From the NCBI GenBank assembly GCA_013362405.1, contig JABFWF010000067.1, positions 1 through 34,646 of the forward strand: a stretch of 34,646 bases of DNA, written 5' to 3'. The translations under genes and the position numbers were made by a program. This document shows positions 1 through 9,484 of the stretch, piece by piece. The notes beneath the pieces were generated by a model that was not told where the DNA came from, searched no databases, and saw only the letters and a program-made list of their open reading frames with translations. Position 1 is the stretch's first letter. The number at the start of each line of letters is the position of its first letter. This stretch comes from Lysobacter sp. (lineage in GTDB: Bacteria; Pseudomonadota; Gammaproteobacteria; Xanthomonadales; Xanthomonadaceae).

Positions 1-1125
1 ACCCGGCTGCAGGTCGAGCATCCGGTGACCGAACTGGTCACGGGGCAGGATCTCGTCGAATGGCAGCTGCGCGTCGCTGCCGGCGAACCGCTGCCGCTCG
101 CGCAGGACGCCGTGGCGCAGCACGGCCATGCGATCGAGGTGCGCCTGTACGCCGAGGATCCCGAAGCCGGTTTCCTGCCCGGCTCCGGCACGCTCGAGCG
201 ACTGCGCCTGCCATCGCCGTCGCCGCACGTGCGCATCGACTCGGGCGTGGTCGAAGGCGACACGGTGACGATCTTCTACGACCCGATGATCGCCAAGCTG
301 ATCGTGTGGGACGCGGATCGCGCCGCCGCCCTCGCCCGCCTGCGCGATGCGCTGGCGCAGTGCGAAGTGGAAGGGCCGAAGTCGAACATCGCCTTCCTCG
401 AGCGGCTCGCGCGGCATCCGGCGATCGTCGAAGGCACCATCGACACCGGCTATCTCGACCGCCACCTCGACGAGTTCCTGCCGGCGCCGCACGTCGACAC
501 CGACCTGCTGCTCGCCGCCGCCACCGCACGCCTGCTCGACCAGGAAGCGGAAGCACGCGCCGCGGCCGCGCGGTCCGGCGATCCGACCTCGCCATGGGCC
601 ATTGCCGACGGCTGGCGCCTCGGCCATGCGGGCAAGCGCGAACTCGCCTTCCTGCATCGCGGCGAGCGCGTCGACGTCGTCGCGCACGGCAGCGCCGGCG
701 ACTACCGCATCGAGCATGCGGGCGAGGCGCAGGCGATCGCCGGCGCGCGCCTCGATGGCGAACAGCTGAGCCTGCGCATCGGGGAGCGCGGCCGCCGCCT
801 CCACGTATTCGCCGACGCGCGCCGCGTGCTGGTGCACGACGGCGAGCGTCGCCTTGCGGTCGCGCCGATCGCCGCCTACCGCAGCGAAGCGGGCGCGCAG
901 GGTGCGGGCGACGACCGCCTGAAGGCGCCGATGCCCGGGCGCGTGGTACTGGTGCGCGCGCAGCCGGGCGACCAGGTCACCGCCGGCCAGGAACTGCTGG
1001 TGCTGGAGGCGATGAAGATGGAGCTGGCGCTGAAGGCGCCGCGGGACGGCGTGGTCGCCGAGATGCGCGCGAAGGCCGGCGACTTCGTCGAAGCCGAAGC
1101 AGTGCTGGTGGTCCTGGAGAGCTGA
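1..1125 (+). CDS. Methylcrotonyl-CoA carboxylase biotin-containing (alpha) subunit, 5'-truncated by window edge
   Basis: Frame 1 reads TRLQVEHPVTELVTGQDLVEWQLRVAAGEPLP (biotin carboxylase C-terminal part) and ends with the biotinyl motif LEAMKMELALKAP. Directly followed by HMG-CoA lyase, consistent with a leucine-degradation operon. Confidence 0.92.
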   Translation, partial: TRLQVEHPVTELVTGQDLVEWQLRVAAGEPLPLAQDAVAQHGHAIEVRLYAEDPEAGFLPGSGTLERLRLPSPSPHVRIDSGVVEGDTVTIFYDPMIAKLIVWDADRAAALARLRDALAQCEVEGPKSNIAFLERLARHPAIVEGTIDTGYLDRHLDEFLPAPHVDTDLLLAAATARLLDQEAEARAAAARSGDPTSPWAIADGWRLGHAGKRELAFLHRGERVDVVAHGSAGDYRIEHAGEAQAIAGARLDGEQLSLRIGERGRRLHVFADARRVLVHDGERRLAVAPIAAYRSEAGAQGAGDDRLKAPMPGRVVLVRAQPGDQVTAGQELLVLEAMKMELALKAPRDGVVAEMRAKAGDFVEAEAVLVVLES

Positions 1126-1126
1126 G

Positions 1127-2026
1127 ATGGCCCTGCCCGCCCACGTCCGCATCGTCGAGGTCGGCCCGCGCGATGGGCTGCAGAACGAGAAGACGCTCGT
1201 GGCGACCGCCGACAAGATCGCGCTGGTCGACCGGCTGTCGGCCACCGGCCTGCGCACGATCGAGGCGACCAGCTTCGTCAGTCCGAAATGGGTGCCGCAA
1301 CTCGCCGATGCCGCGGAGGTGTACGCCGGCATCGACAGGCGGCCTGGCGTGTCCTATCCGGTGCTCGTGCCGAACGAACAGGGCTACGAGCGCGCCCGCG
1401 CGGTCGGCGCGGCCGAAGTCGCCGTGTTCACCGCCGCGTCGGAAGCCTTCAACCGGAAGAACATCAACGCCTCGATCGACGAATCGATCGAACGCTTCCG
1501 CCCGGTGCTGGAACGCGCCGCGGCCGACGGCGTGCGCGTGCGCGGCTATGTCTCCACCGTGCTCGGTTGCCCGTACCAGGGCGAGGTGCCGGTCGCGGAC
1601 GTGGTGCGCGTCGCCCGGCGCCTGCACGCGCTCGGCTGCTACGAAGTCTCGCTCGGCGACACCATCGGCATCGGCACGCCGGGCAAGGCACGCGCGATGC
1701 TGCGCGCGGTCGCCGACGCGGTGCCGGTGTCGGCGCTCGCCGTGCACTTCCACGACACCTACGGCCAGGCCCTCGCCAACCTCCTCGCCTGCCTGGGGGA
1801 GGGCGTCGCCGTGGTCGACGCCGCGGTGTCCGGCACGGGCGGCTGCCCGTACGCGAGGGGCGCCAGCGGCAACGTCGCCACCGAGGACGTGGTGTACATG
1901 CTGCAGGGGCTGGGCATCGACACCGGCGTCGACCTCGACGCGCTGATCGACACCGGGCGCTGGCTCGCCGCGCTGCTCGGCCGCGACAGCGGCAGCAAGG
2001 TCGGACGCGCGAGGAGTTCTGCGTGA
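1127..2026 (+). CDS. mvaB: Hydroxymethylglutaryl-CoA lyase
   Basis: 299 aa; VRIVEVGPRDGLQNEK N-terminus and GCPYARGASGNVATEDVVYML signature of HMG-CoA lyase. Confidence 0.93.
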   Translation: MALPAHVRIVEVGPRDGLQNEKTLVATADKIALVDRLSATGLRTIEATSFVSPKWVPQLADAAEVYAGIDRRPGVSYPVLVPNEQGYERARAVGAAEVAVFTAASEAFNRKNINASIDESIERFRPVLERAAADGVRVRGYVSTVLGCPYQGEVPVADVVRVARRLHALGCYEVSLGDTIGIGTPGKARAMLRAVADAVPVSALAVHFHDTYGQALANLLACLGEGVAVVDAAVSGTGGCPYARGASGNVATEDVVYMLQGLGIDTGVDLDALIDTGRWLAALLGRDSGSKVGRARSSA

Positions 2027-4587
2027 ACCTCGAAGCGCTGCGCCGACGCTTCGCGCTGCCGCAGGACGCGGACGCGCACCAGGTGTTGGCGGCGCTGCGC
2101 GCGGCTTCCGACGACCCCGACCTCCCACCGTCGCTGCGCGCGCTGCTCGAACAGGCCTGCAACGCGCAGCAAGCCGCGACGACCGACGCCGAGTCGGCGC
2201 GCCAGCGCTACCACGCCCTGTTCGATGCGGTGCCCGATCCGGTGATGATCCTCGGGATCGACGGCATGATCCTCGACGTCAACAAGGCCGCCATCGTCGC
2301 CTTCCAGCGCGCGCGCGATGCGCTGGTCGGCATGCCGGTCGGCCAGCTCGGCCAGGACCTGCCGAAGGAGCACATGGCGCGGGTGGTCGAGGCGCTCGCC
2401 GGCGGCGGCAGCCACGTCACCGAGCTCAGCTACCGGCGCGCGGACGGCACCCATTTCCCCGCAGAGGTGCATGCAGCTGCGTTCGAACACCACGGCCGCC
2501 CCGCCGTGCTCGCGGTCGCGCGCGATCTCAGCGGCCGCGCGGAAGCCGAACTGCGCTACCGCGAGCTGATGGAGATGATCGACAAGGGCATCATCGTCCG
2601 CGACGCGGATGGCCAGATCACCCACATCAATCCGGCCGCCATGCGCATCCTCGGCATCGAGGACGAGCAGGCGATGGAAAACGACCTGCGCGGCGAGGTG
2701 TGGGTGACCTTCGACGAGCACGGCCGGGAAGTCCCCAAGGACGAACAGCCCGCCACCTACGCGCTGCGCACCAGCAGGATCGTCGAGAGCACGGTGCTCG
2801 GCTTCTACAGCCGCCGCACGCGCCAGCTGAGATGGCTGTCGGTCACCTGCGTTCCGCAGTTCGAGCCCGGCGGCAGCAAGCCGGCACGGGTGCTGTCGCT
2901 GTTTTCCGACGTCACCGCGCTCAAGCGCGACAGCGCGCTGTTCGACCGCGTGCAGGCGCTCGCGCACATCGGCGGCTGGGAATGGGATGCCGGCCGCGAC
3001 CGGCTGCACCTCAGCGACGAGGCGGTGCGCATCCTCGGCCGCAGCGCCGCGCCGACGTCGCTCGAACAGGTGGAAGCCTGCCTGGTGGAGAACGACCGCC
3101 GCCAGCTGCAGCTGGCGATGGAACGCGTGCTTGCCGAGGGGGGCGATTTCGACCTGGAACTGCAGGGACGCCGCGAGGACGGCCATGCGTTCTGGGCGCG
3201 CTTCATCGGCGAGGTGCGTCGTGGCGAACCGCTGTCGCAGCGCCTGACCGGCACGCTGCAGGACATCACCGAACGCAAGCAGGCCGAGGAAACCCTGCGC
3301 GTGCAGGCGCGCACCGACCCGCTCACCAACCTGCTCAACCGCGACGCCATCCTCGGCGAGCTCGACGCGCGCCTCGCCGATCCGGTGCTGTCGCACGTGG
3401 CCGTGCTCTACATCGACCTGGACCGCTTCAAGCTGGTCAACGACGTGCTCGGTCACGCTGCCGGCGACGAACTGCTGGCCACCGCCGCGCGACGCATCGT
3501 CGACGCGGTGGGCACGGAAGGCCTGATCGCGCGCTTCGGTGGCGATGAGTTCCTCGTCGTGTGCAGCGTCGCCGACGACGCGTCCACGCCCGAGCGCGTG
3601 GCCGAGCGCATCCTCGCCGCGTTCACCGACAGCTTCTGCTTCGGCAGCGAGGAATTCAGCGTCACCGCCAGCATCGGCATCGCGCGCGCGCCGGAGGATG
3701 GCGACCGGCCGCAGGCGCTGATCCAGAATGCCGACGCCGCCATGTACGAGTCCAAGCGGCGCAGCCGCAACGGCTGGCAGGCGTTCAACCCCGCGCTGGC
3801 GCTGTCGCAGCAGGAGCGGCTGCGCATGGAGACGCAGTTGCGCCGCGCGGCCGACAACAACGAATTCCACCTCGTCTACCAGCCGCAGGTGGACCTGCGG
3901 CGCGGCGCCATCGTCGGCGCGGAGGCGCTGATCCGCTGGAACAGCCAGCAGCTCGGCGAGATGCGGCCGGATCATTTCATCGGCCATGCCGAGACCACCG
4001 GCGACATCGTCCGCATCGGCGGCTGGGTGCTGCGCGAGGCCTGCCGCCAGGTGTGCGCCTGGCGCGACGCGGGCCTCGGCATCGTCCGCATCGCGGTGAA
4101 CGTCTCGTACCGCCAGTTCCTCGGCGACGACCTCGCCGACGTCGTGCAGCGCGTGCTCGACGACTCCGGCCTGCCCGGCAGCGCGATCGAACTCGAGTTC
4201 ACCGAGCGCGTGCTGATCGAGGACGCGCCCGACACGCTGCGCACGTTCGCGCGGTTGCGCGAAATGGGCGTGGTGCTGACCATCGACGACTTCGGCGAGG
4301 GCTACAGCGCGCTCAACTACCTGCGCCGCCTGCCGATCCACGGGCTCAAGCTGAGCCAGCACTTCCTGCAGGGCGTGCCGGGCAACAAGTCCGACGTCGC
4401 CGTCTGCCAGGCGGTGGCCGGCATCGCCCGCAGCCTCGGCCTCGGGTTGGTCGCCGAAGGAATCGAGTCGGAGGCGCAACGGCGTTTCCTGCTCGAACTC
4501 GGCGTGCCGGTCGGCCAGGGCTTCCTGTTCGCGCCCGGCCTCGCGCCGGACGATTTCGCACTCCGCCTCGAACGCACGCATCTCTGA
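2023..4587 (+). CDS. Multi-PAS diguanylate cyclase/phosphodiesterase (PAS-PAS-PAS-GGDEF-EAL)
   Basis: GTG start overlaps the stop of mvaB (GTGA). PAS-like segments, then ARFGGDEFLVV (GGDEF) and GAEALIRW ... VNVSYRQF ... LEFTERVL ... TIDDFGEGYSALNYL ... AEGIES ... GQGFLF (EAL). Confidence 0.93.
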   Translation: MNLEALRRRFALPQDADAHQVLAALRAASDDPDLPPSLRALLEQACNAQQAATTDAESARQRYHALFDAVPDPVMILGIDGMILDVNKAAIVAFQRARDALVGMPVGQLGQDLPKEHMARVVEALAGGGSHVTELSYRRADGTHFPAEVHAAAFEHHGRPAVLAVARDLSGRAEAELRYRELMEMIDKGIIVRDADGQITHINPAAMRILGIEDEQAMENDLRGEVWVTFDEHGREVPKDEQPATYALRTSRIVESTVLGFYSRRTRQLRWLSVTCVPQFEPGGSKPARVLSLFSDVTALKRDSALFDRVQALAHIGGWEWDAGRDRLHLSDEAVRILGRSAAPTSLEQVEACLVENDRRQLQLAMERVLAEGGDFDLELQGRREDGHAFWARFIGEVRRGEPLSQRLTGTLQDITERKQAEETLRVQARTDPLTNLLNRDAILGELDARLADPVLSHVAVLYIDLDRFKLVNDVLGHAAGDELLATAARRIVDAVGTEGLIARFGGDEFLVVCSVADDASTPERVAERILAAFTDSFCFGSEEFSVTASIGIARAPEDGDRPQALIQNADAAMYESKRRSRNGWQAFNPALALSQQERLRMETQLRRAADNNEFHLVYQPQVDLRRGAIVGAEALIRWNSQQLGEMRPDHFIGHAETTGDIVRIGGWVLREACRQVCAWRDAGLGIVRIAVNVSYRQFLGDDLADVVQRVLDDSGLPGSAIELEFTERVLIEDAPDTLRTFARLREMGVVLTIDDFGEGYSALNYLRRLPIHGLKLSQHFLQGVPGNKSDVAVCQAVAGIARSLGLGLVAEGIESEAQRRFLLELGVPVGQGFLFAPGLAPDDFALRLERTHL

Positions 4588-4598
4588 CCACAAGCCGC

Positions 4599-5087
4599 AT
4601 GACCGACGCCTTCCGCATCCGCCCGATCGAACCCCGCGACGACGCCGATGTCGCCCGCGTCATCCGCACGGTCATGCCGGAATTCGGCGCGACCGGCTGC
4701 GGCTTCGCCATCAGCGATCCGGAAGTCGACTGGATGCACCGTGCCTACGCCGCCTCGCGCAGCGCCTATTTCATCGTGGAGCGCGACGACGCGGTGCAGG
4801 GCGGCGGCGGGGTGGCACCGCTCGAGGGCGGCGATGCGGATACCTGCGAGTTGCGCAAGATGTACTTCCTGCCGTCGTTGCGCGGGGTCGGCGCAGGCGC
4901 CGCCCTGATGGCGCGCTGCCTCGACGCCGCGCGCGCCTTCGGCTTCCGCCGCTGCTACCTCGAGACGCTGACCGGCATGGACGCCGCGATGAAACTCTAC
5001 GAGCGCAGCGGCTTTCGCCGCATCGACGGACCGATGGGCAGTACCGGGCACGGCGGGTGCAATACGTTCTACCTGCTCGACCTCTGA
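4599..5087 (+). CDS. GNAT family N-acetyltransferase
   Basis: 162 aa; ELRKMYFLPSLRGVGAGAALMARCLDAARAFGFRRCYLET acetyl-CoA binding motif and KLYERSGFRRI C-terminus. Confidence 0.85.
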   Translation: MTDAFRIRPIEPRDDADVARVIRTVMPEFGATGCGFAISDPEVDWMHRAYAASRSAYFIVERDDAVQGGGGVAPLEGGDADTCELRKMYFLPSLRGVGAGAALMARCLDAARAFGFRRCYLETLTGMDAAMKLYERSGFRRIDGPMGSTGHGGCNTFYLLDL

Positions 5088-5134
5088 AGCCACCACGCCG
5101 TTCGCCCTGACCTGTCAAAGGGCGTCATCAGGAT

Positions 5135-5165
5135 CGTTCATGGGTCGACAGGCTCACCACGAACG
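5135..5165. repeat. REP-like palindromic element
   Basis: CGTTCATGGGTCGACAGGCTCACCACGAACG: imperfect inverted repeat (CGTTCATGG / CCACGAACG) around a GTCGACAGGCTCA core, resembling intergenic REP-type repeats of Xanthomonadaceae and Pseudomonas. Lies in the 5088-5203 intergenic gap. Confidence 0.6.
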
Positions 5166-5203
5166 ACTCCCACGTTGATCCACGGACACCGACCGGAGCG
5201 ACC

Positions 5204-6487
5204 ATGCGCCTCTTCCTCTTCCTGCTGCTCGCCTGCCTCGCGCCGCTCGCCGCGGCGTCCGCCGCCGACGCGACCCATCCCGTCCTGCTGCAACCCGATC
5301 GCGTCTGGACCGGCGACGGCGACGCGCACGCCGGCTGGGTGGTGCTGGTACGCGACGGCGCCATCGTCGCGGTCGGCGATCCGGCGACGGTGCGGGTGCC
5401 CGCCGATGCCGAACGCATCGCCCTGCCCGGCTCGACGCTGGTGCCGGGCCTGATGGACCTGCACTCGCACCTGTTCCTGCATCCCTACAACGAGACGCTG
5501 TGGAACGACCAGGTGCTGAAGGAGCCCGAGCCCTATCGCACGCTGGAAGCCGCGCAGCATGCGCGCGACACCCTGCTCGCGGGCTTCACCACGCTGCGCG
5601 ACCTCGGCACCGAGGGCGCCGGCTTCGCCGACGTGTCGGTCAAGCGCGCGATCGAGGACGGGCTGATTCCCGGTCCGCGCCTGTTCGTCGCCACGCGCGC
5701 GATCGTCGCCACCTCGAGCTACGGGCCGGGTCCGCGCGGTTTCCGTCCGGATCTCGAGCTGCCGAGCGGCGCGCAGGAAGTCAGCGGCGCGGACGAGGCG
5801 ATCCGCGCGGTGCGCGAACAGGCCGGCCGCGGCGCCGACTGGATCAAGGTCTACACCGACTACCGCATCGGCACCGACGGCAGCACGCAGCCGACCTTCA
5901 CCGCGGGCGAGTTGCACGCGCTGGTCGAAGCCGCGCATGCGTCCGGGCGACCGGTCTCCGCGCACGCGCAGAGCGACGCGGGCATGCGCATGGCGGTCGG
6001 CGCCGGCGTGGACAGCATCGAGCACGGCTACGGCGGCAGCGCGGCCACCTTCCGCCTGATGCGCGAGCACAACGTCGCCTACCTGCCCACGCTGACCGCG
6101 GTCGAGGCCACCGAGACGTACTTCAACCACTACAGGCCCGGCGATGCGCCGACGCCGAAGATGCAGGAAGCGGCGAACGGCTTCCGCCTCGCCCGCGACG
6201 CCGGCGTCACCATCGGCTGCGGCAGCGACGTGGGCGTTTTCCCGCACGGCGAGAACTGGCGCGAACCGGCATGGATGGTGAAGCTCGGCATGCGTCCGGT
6301 GGAAGCGCTGCGCGCCTGCACCTCGATCGCCGCGCGCATCCTGCGCCAGCAGGACCGGATCGGCCGCGTCGCGCCCGGGCTGCGCGCCGACCTCGTCGCC
6401 TTCCATGGCGATCCGACTACCGACATCCAGGCGTTGCGCGCCCCGGTGCTGGTGATGAAGGACGGCGTGCTGTACCGCAGGCCGTAG
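5204..6487 (+). CDS. Secreted amidohydrolase (metal-dependent hydrolase / prolidase-like)
   Basis: Signal peptide [21 protein letters not shown]; metal-site motifs [22 protein letters not shown] (Lys), [25 protein letters not shown]. Confidence 0.85.
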   Translation: MRLFLFLLLACLAPLAAASAADATHPVLLQPDRVWTGDGDAHAGWVVLVRDGAIVAVGDPATVRVPADAERIALPGSTLVPGLMDLHSHLFLHPYNETLWNDQVLKEPEPYRTLEAAQHARDTLLAGFTTLRDLGTEGAGFADVSVKRAIEDGLIPGPRLFVATRAIVATSSYGPGPRGFRPDLELPSGAQEVSGADEAIRAVREQAGRGADWIKVYTDYRIGTDGSTQPTFTAGELHALVEAAHASGRPVSAHAQSDAGMRMAVGAGVDSIEHGYGGSAATFRLMREHNVAYLPTLTAVEATETYFNHYRPGDAPTPKMQEAANGFRLARDAGVTIGCGSDVGVFPHGENWREPAWMVKLGMRPVEALRACTSIAARILRQQDRIGRVAPGLRADLVAFHGDPTTDIQALRAPVLVMKDGVLYRRP

Positions 6488-6585
6488 TTGTCGCGAGCCG
6501 GGTGGCGTGAGGCCCCGGGTCTCGGCTATATAACGAGCGCGTTCCAGGGGTGGAACGCGCTTCAACTCACTCAAGGGGAAATTTC

Positions 6586-7188
6586 GTGACCTTCAATCCG
6601 ATCCGGCGCGCCTCGCGGGCGCTCGCCGTCGTGCTCGCCTGCCTTGCGATGACCGGCTGCCTTTCGGCCAAGATGTATGTCGATCCGGCCCTTCCGAAGG
6701 TCGCCAAAGGCGACCTGGTCCAGGCGGCGCAGCCGCAGCCCGTGCAGGTGTTGTTCGAGTTCCGCACCAAGGGCAACGCCAATTCGCGCGCCACCGAGCA
6801 GATCAAGCCGCGGGTGGTGGCCGTCGCGGCCGAATCCGGCCTGTTTTCCAACGTCTCGTCCAACGTCAACGGCGGCGGGGTGCTCAAGGTCGTCATCGAC
6901 AACGTGCCGATCACCGACAACGCGATGGCGAAGGGTTTCGGCACGGGCCTGACGTTCGGTCTCGTCGGCAGCATGGTGACCGATGGCTACGTCTGCACCG
7001 CGACCTATTCGCGGAACGGCGTCACCACCGAGGCGACGGCCAAGCATGCGCTGCACACGACGATCGGCAACCATGCCGGGCCGCCCGGGCTCGCGGCGCT
7101 GGATCCGCAGACGGCGGTCAACCAGGTCATGGACCAGTTGACCTGGAACGTGCTCAAGCAGCTTTCCGACAAGAAGGCGTTCGACTGA
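6586..7188 (+). CDS. Putative lipoprotein of unknown function
   Basis: GTG start after AAGGGGAAA ribosome-binding site; lipobox LAMTGC; no recognised domain. Confidence 0.7.
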   Translation: MTFNPIRRASRALAVVLACLAMTGCLSAKMYVDPALPKVAKGDLVQAAQPQPVQVLFEFRTKGNANSRATEQIKPRVVAVAAESGLFSNVSSNVNGGGVLKVVIDNVPITDNAMAKGFGTGLTFGLVGSMVTDGYVCTATYSRNGVTTEATAKHALHTTIGNHAGPPGLAALDPQTAVNQVMDQLTWNVLKQLSDKKAFD

Positions 7189-7790
7189 TGGGCGGCGTGC
7201 TCCGCCCGCTGCGGATGCTGCTGTCCGCGCTCGCGCTCGCAGGCCTCGCTGGCTGCGTGCACATGACGGCGCCCGGCTACCAGCCGGGCGTCTCCAACAC
7301 CGAAGCGCTGCTCCGCAGCCCGGGACAGAAGATCGCGGTCGAGGACTTCGTCGCGGCGCCCGATGTCAACGACACGGGACTCAGTGTCCGTGGGTCGCCG
7401 CTCACTGCCCCCAGGGACGGCAAATTCTCGACCTACCTCCACGACGCGGCGGTCCGGGAACTCGCCACGGCCGGGCGCTACGACGCCGCGTCACCCGTGC
7501 GTCTGTCCGCGATATTGATGCGCAACGACCTCGATTCGGGCGCCGCCAAGGGACATGCGGTCCTGTCTGCGCGGTTCGTCGTGGCCCGGGACGGTGCAAG
7601 GGTGTACGACAGGCCGGTACAGGTGCAGCACGACTGGGACTCGTCGTTCGTCGGCGCCATCGCCATCCCGGCGGCGGTCGACAACTACGTCGCTGCCGTG
7701 CAGAAGCTGCTGGGCAGGCTCTTCGACGATCCGGCGTTCGTCCGCGCGACGGGCACGCCGGCAACCGCGGCCGCCGCCGGCACGCGCTGA
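7188..7790 (+). CDS. Putative lipoprotein of unknown function, coupled to the preceding gene
   Basis: ATG shares a base with the upstream TGA (TGATG). Signal peptide with LAGLAGC lipobox; repetitive small-domain lipoprotein look. Confidence 0.7.
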   Translation: MGGVLRPLRMLLSALALAGLAGCVHMTAPGYQPGVSNTEALLRSPGQKIAVEDFVAAPDVNDTGLSVRGSPLTAPRDGKFSTYLHDAAVRELATAGRYDAASPVRLSAILMRNDLDSGAAKGHAVLSARFVVARDGARVYDRPVQVQHDWDSSFVGAIAIPAAVDNYVAAVQKLLGRLFDDPAFVRATGTPATAAAAGTR

Positions 7791-7872
7791 ACCAGCGCCG
7801 CGGCGGCGGAAGCCGCTGTGGCGTGCCGGCGCGCGGCGGTAGAATCCCGGGTTTCGTCCCCCGGGATTTGCC

Positions 7873-8643
7873 ATGCAGCTTTCCGACATCCGCGCCGTCG
7901 TCACCGGCGGCGTCTCCGGCCTCGGCCTCGCGGTCGCCCGCCCTCTCGTCGCGCACGGCGGCAAGGTCGCGCTGTTCGACGTCAACGACGACAAGGGCGC
8001 GGCCGCGGTCGCCGAACTCGGCGACGGCAAGGCGCGCTATTTCCGCACCGACGTGACGTCCGAGGACGGCGTGGTCGCCAACCTCGCCGCGGCGAAGGAG
8101 TTCCTCGGCGGCCTCAACGCGCTGGTCAACTGCGCGGGCATCCTCGGCGCGGGTCGCGTGCTCGGCAAGGAAGCAGCGATGCCGCTGGCGCAGTTCCAGT
8201 CGACGGTGATGGTCAACCTGGTCGGCAGCTTCAACGTCGCCAAGGGCGCGGCCGCGCTGATGCAGCACAACGCCGCGGGCGAGGACGGCGAGCGCGGCGT
8301 GATCGTCAACACGGCATCGGTCGCCGCGTACGAAGGCCAGATCGGCCAGGCCGCGTATTCCGCATCGAAAGGCGGCGTGGTCGGCATGACCCTGCCGATG
8401 GCACGCGAGCTCTCGCGTTTCGGCATCCGCGTGATGACCATCGCGCCGGGCATTTTCTGGACGCCGATGGTCGATGGGATGCCGGAGTCGGTGCAGCAGT
8501 CGCTGGGCGCATCGATCCCGTTCCCCTCGCGCCTCGGCCGGCCGGAGGAGTTCGCGGACCTCGTCGCCTACATCCTGCAGAACCGCTACCTCAACGGCGA
8601 GACCATCCGCCTCGACGGCGCCACGCGCCTCGCGCCCAAGTGA
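7873..8643 (+). CDS. SDR family oxidoreductase (3-hydroxyacyl-CoA dehydrogenase type 2-like)
   Basis: [17 protein letters not shown] Rossmann glycine motif; [36 protein letters not shown] catalytic S-Y-K. Confidence 0.9.
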   Translation: MQLSDIRAVVTGGVSGLGLAVARPLVAHGGKVALFDVNDDKGAAAVAELGDGKARYFRTDVTSEDGVVANLAAAKEFLGGLNALVNCAGILGAGRVLGKEAAMPLAQFQSTVMVNLVGSFNVAKGAAALMQHNAAGEDGERGVIVNTASVAAYEGQIGQAAYSASKGGVVGMTLPMARELSRFGIRVMTIAPGIFWTPMVDGMPESVQQSLGASIPFPSRLGRPEEFADLVAYILQNRYLNGETIRLDGATRLAPK

Positions 8644-8921
8644 AGAGCTGGCTGCAGACGCGCTGGCCGGCGATCCGCGCGCAGGGGCGACTGCGCTTCG
8701 TGGTGGTGCGCGGCGGGTTCGTGTTCGGCGGCGGCATGACGCTGGTGGTCTACGCGATGCTGCTGCTCGCCGAGCGCCGCCAGGGGCTGCACCTCGGCGT
8801 GGTGGCGCCGCTGGTGCCCGCGCTGTGCATTCCCGCCGGCCTGCTGTGGGGCCTGGTCACCTGGCACTGGAACGAATTCCTCTACCGCAAACTCGGTTTC
8901 GACGAGAACGACAGGACATGA
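8640..8921 (+). CDS. Small membrane protein, unknown function
   Basis: GTG start overlapping SDR stop (GTGA). About 93 aa with two hydrophobic segments ([18 protein letters not shown] and [18 protein letters not shown]). Confidence 0.65.
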   Translation: MKSWLQTRWPAIRAQGRLRFVVVRGGFVFGGGMTLVVYAMLLLAERRQGLHLGVVAPLVPALCIPAGLLWGLVTWHWNEFLYRKLGFDENDRT

Positions 8922-9484
8922 AGGCGTACGACATCAGGAAAGGCAACGTGGTCGACCACAACGGCGGCGTGTGGCAGGTGCGCGACATCGAGCGCAGCTC
9001 GCCGCAGGGCCGTGGCGGCAACGTGCGCTACCGCTTCACCATGTACAGCGTGCCGGGCGGCAACAAGGTCGACGCCAGCTTCGACGCCGACGACGAGCTG
9101 CGCGAGGTCGAACTCGCCCGTCGCCAGGCGACCTTCTCGTACAAGGACGGCGAGGCCTTCGTGTTCCTCGACGACGAGGACTACACGCCCTACACCCTCG
9201 ATGCGTCCGCGGTGGGCGATGCGGCCGGCTACATCGTGCCCGACCTCGCCGGCTGCTACGTCGCGCTGATCGACGATGCGCCCGTCGCGCTGCAACTGCC
9301 GCAGAGCGTGGCGCTGCAGGTGGTGGAGACGCCGCCGGAACTCAAGGGCGGCACGGCGACTAAGCGGCCCAAGCCGGCGACGCTCGAAACCGGCATCGAG
9401 ATCATGGTTCCGGAATACATCGGGAACGGCGAGAAAGTGTGGGTCAACACGACCACCGGTGAATTCGCCGGCCGTGCCGACTGA
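8918..9484 (+). CDS. efpL: Elongation factor P-like protein EfpL (YeiP)
   Basis: 188 aa; [27 protein letters not shown] with Arg at the loop tip, and [33 protein letters not shown]... as in YeiP. Confidence 0.9.
   Translation: MKAYDIRKGNVVDHNGGVWQVRDIERSSPQGRGGNVRYRFTMYSVPGGNKVDASFDADDELREVELARRQATFSYKDGEAFVFLDDEDYTPYTLDASAVGDAAGYIVPDLAGCYVALIDDAPVALQLPQSVALQVVETPPELKGGTATKRPKPATLETGIEIMVPEYIGNGEKVWVNTTTGEFAGRAD

Noticed and set aside
1759-4593. 944-aa minus-strand ORF antisense to the GGDEF-EAL gene
   Set aside because: High-GC shadow ORF; low-complexity Arg/Ala/His/Val-rich translation with no domains, while the + strand encodes a clear multi-domain protein.
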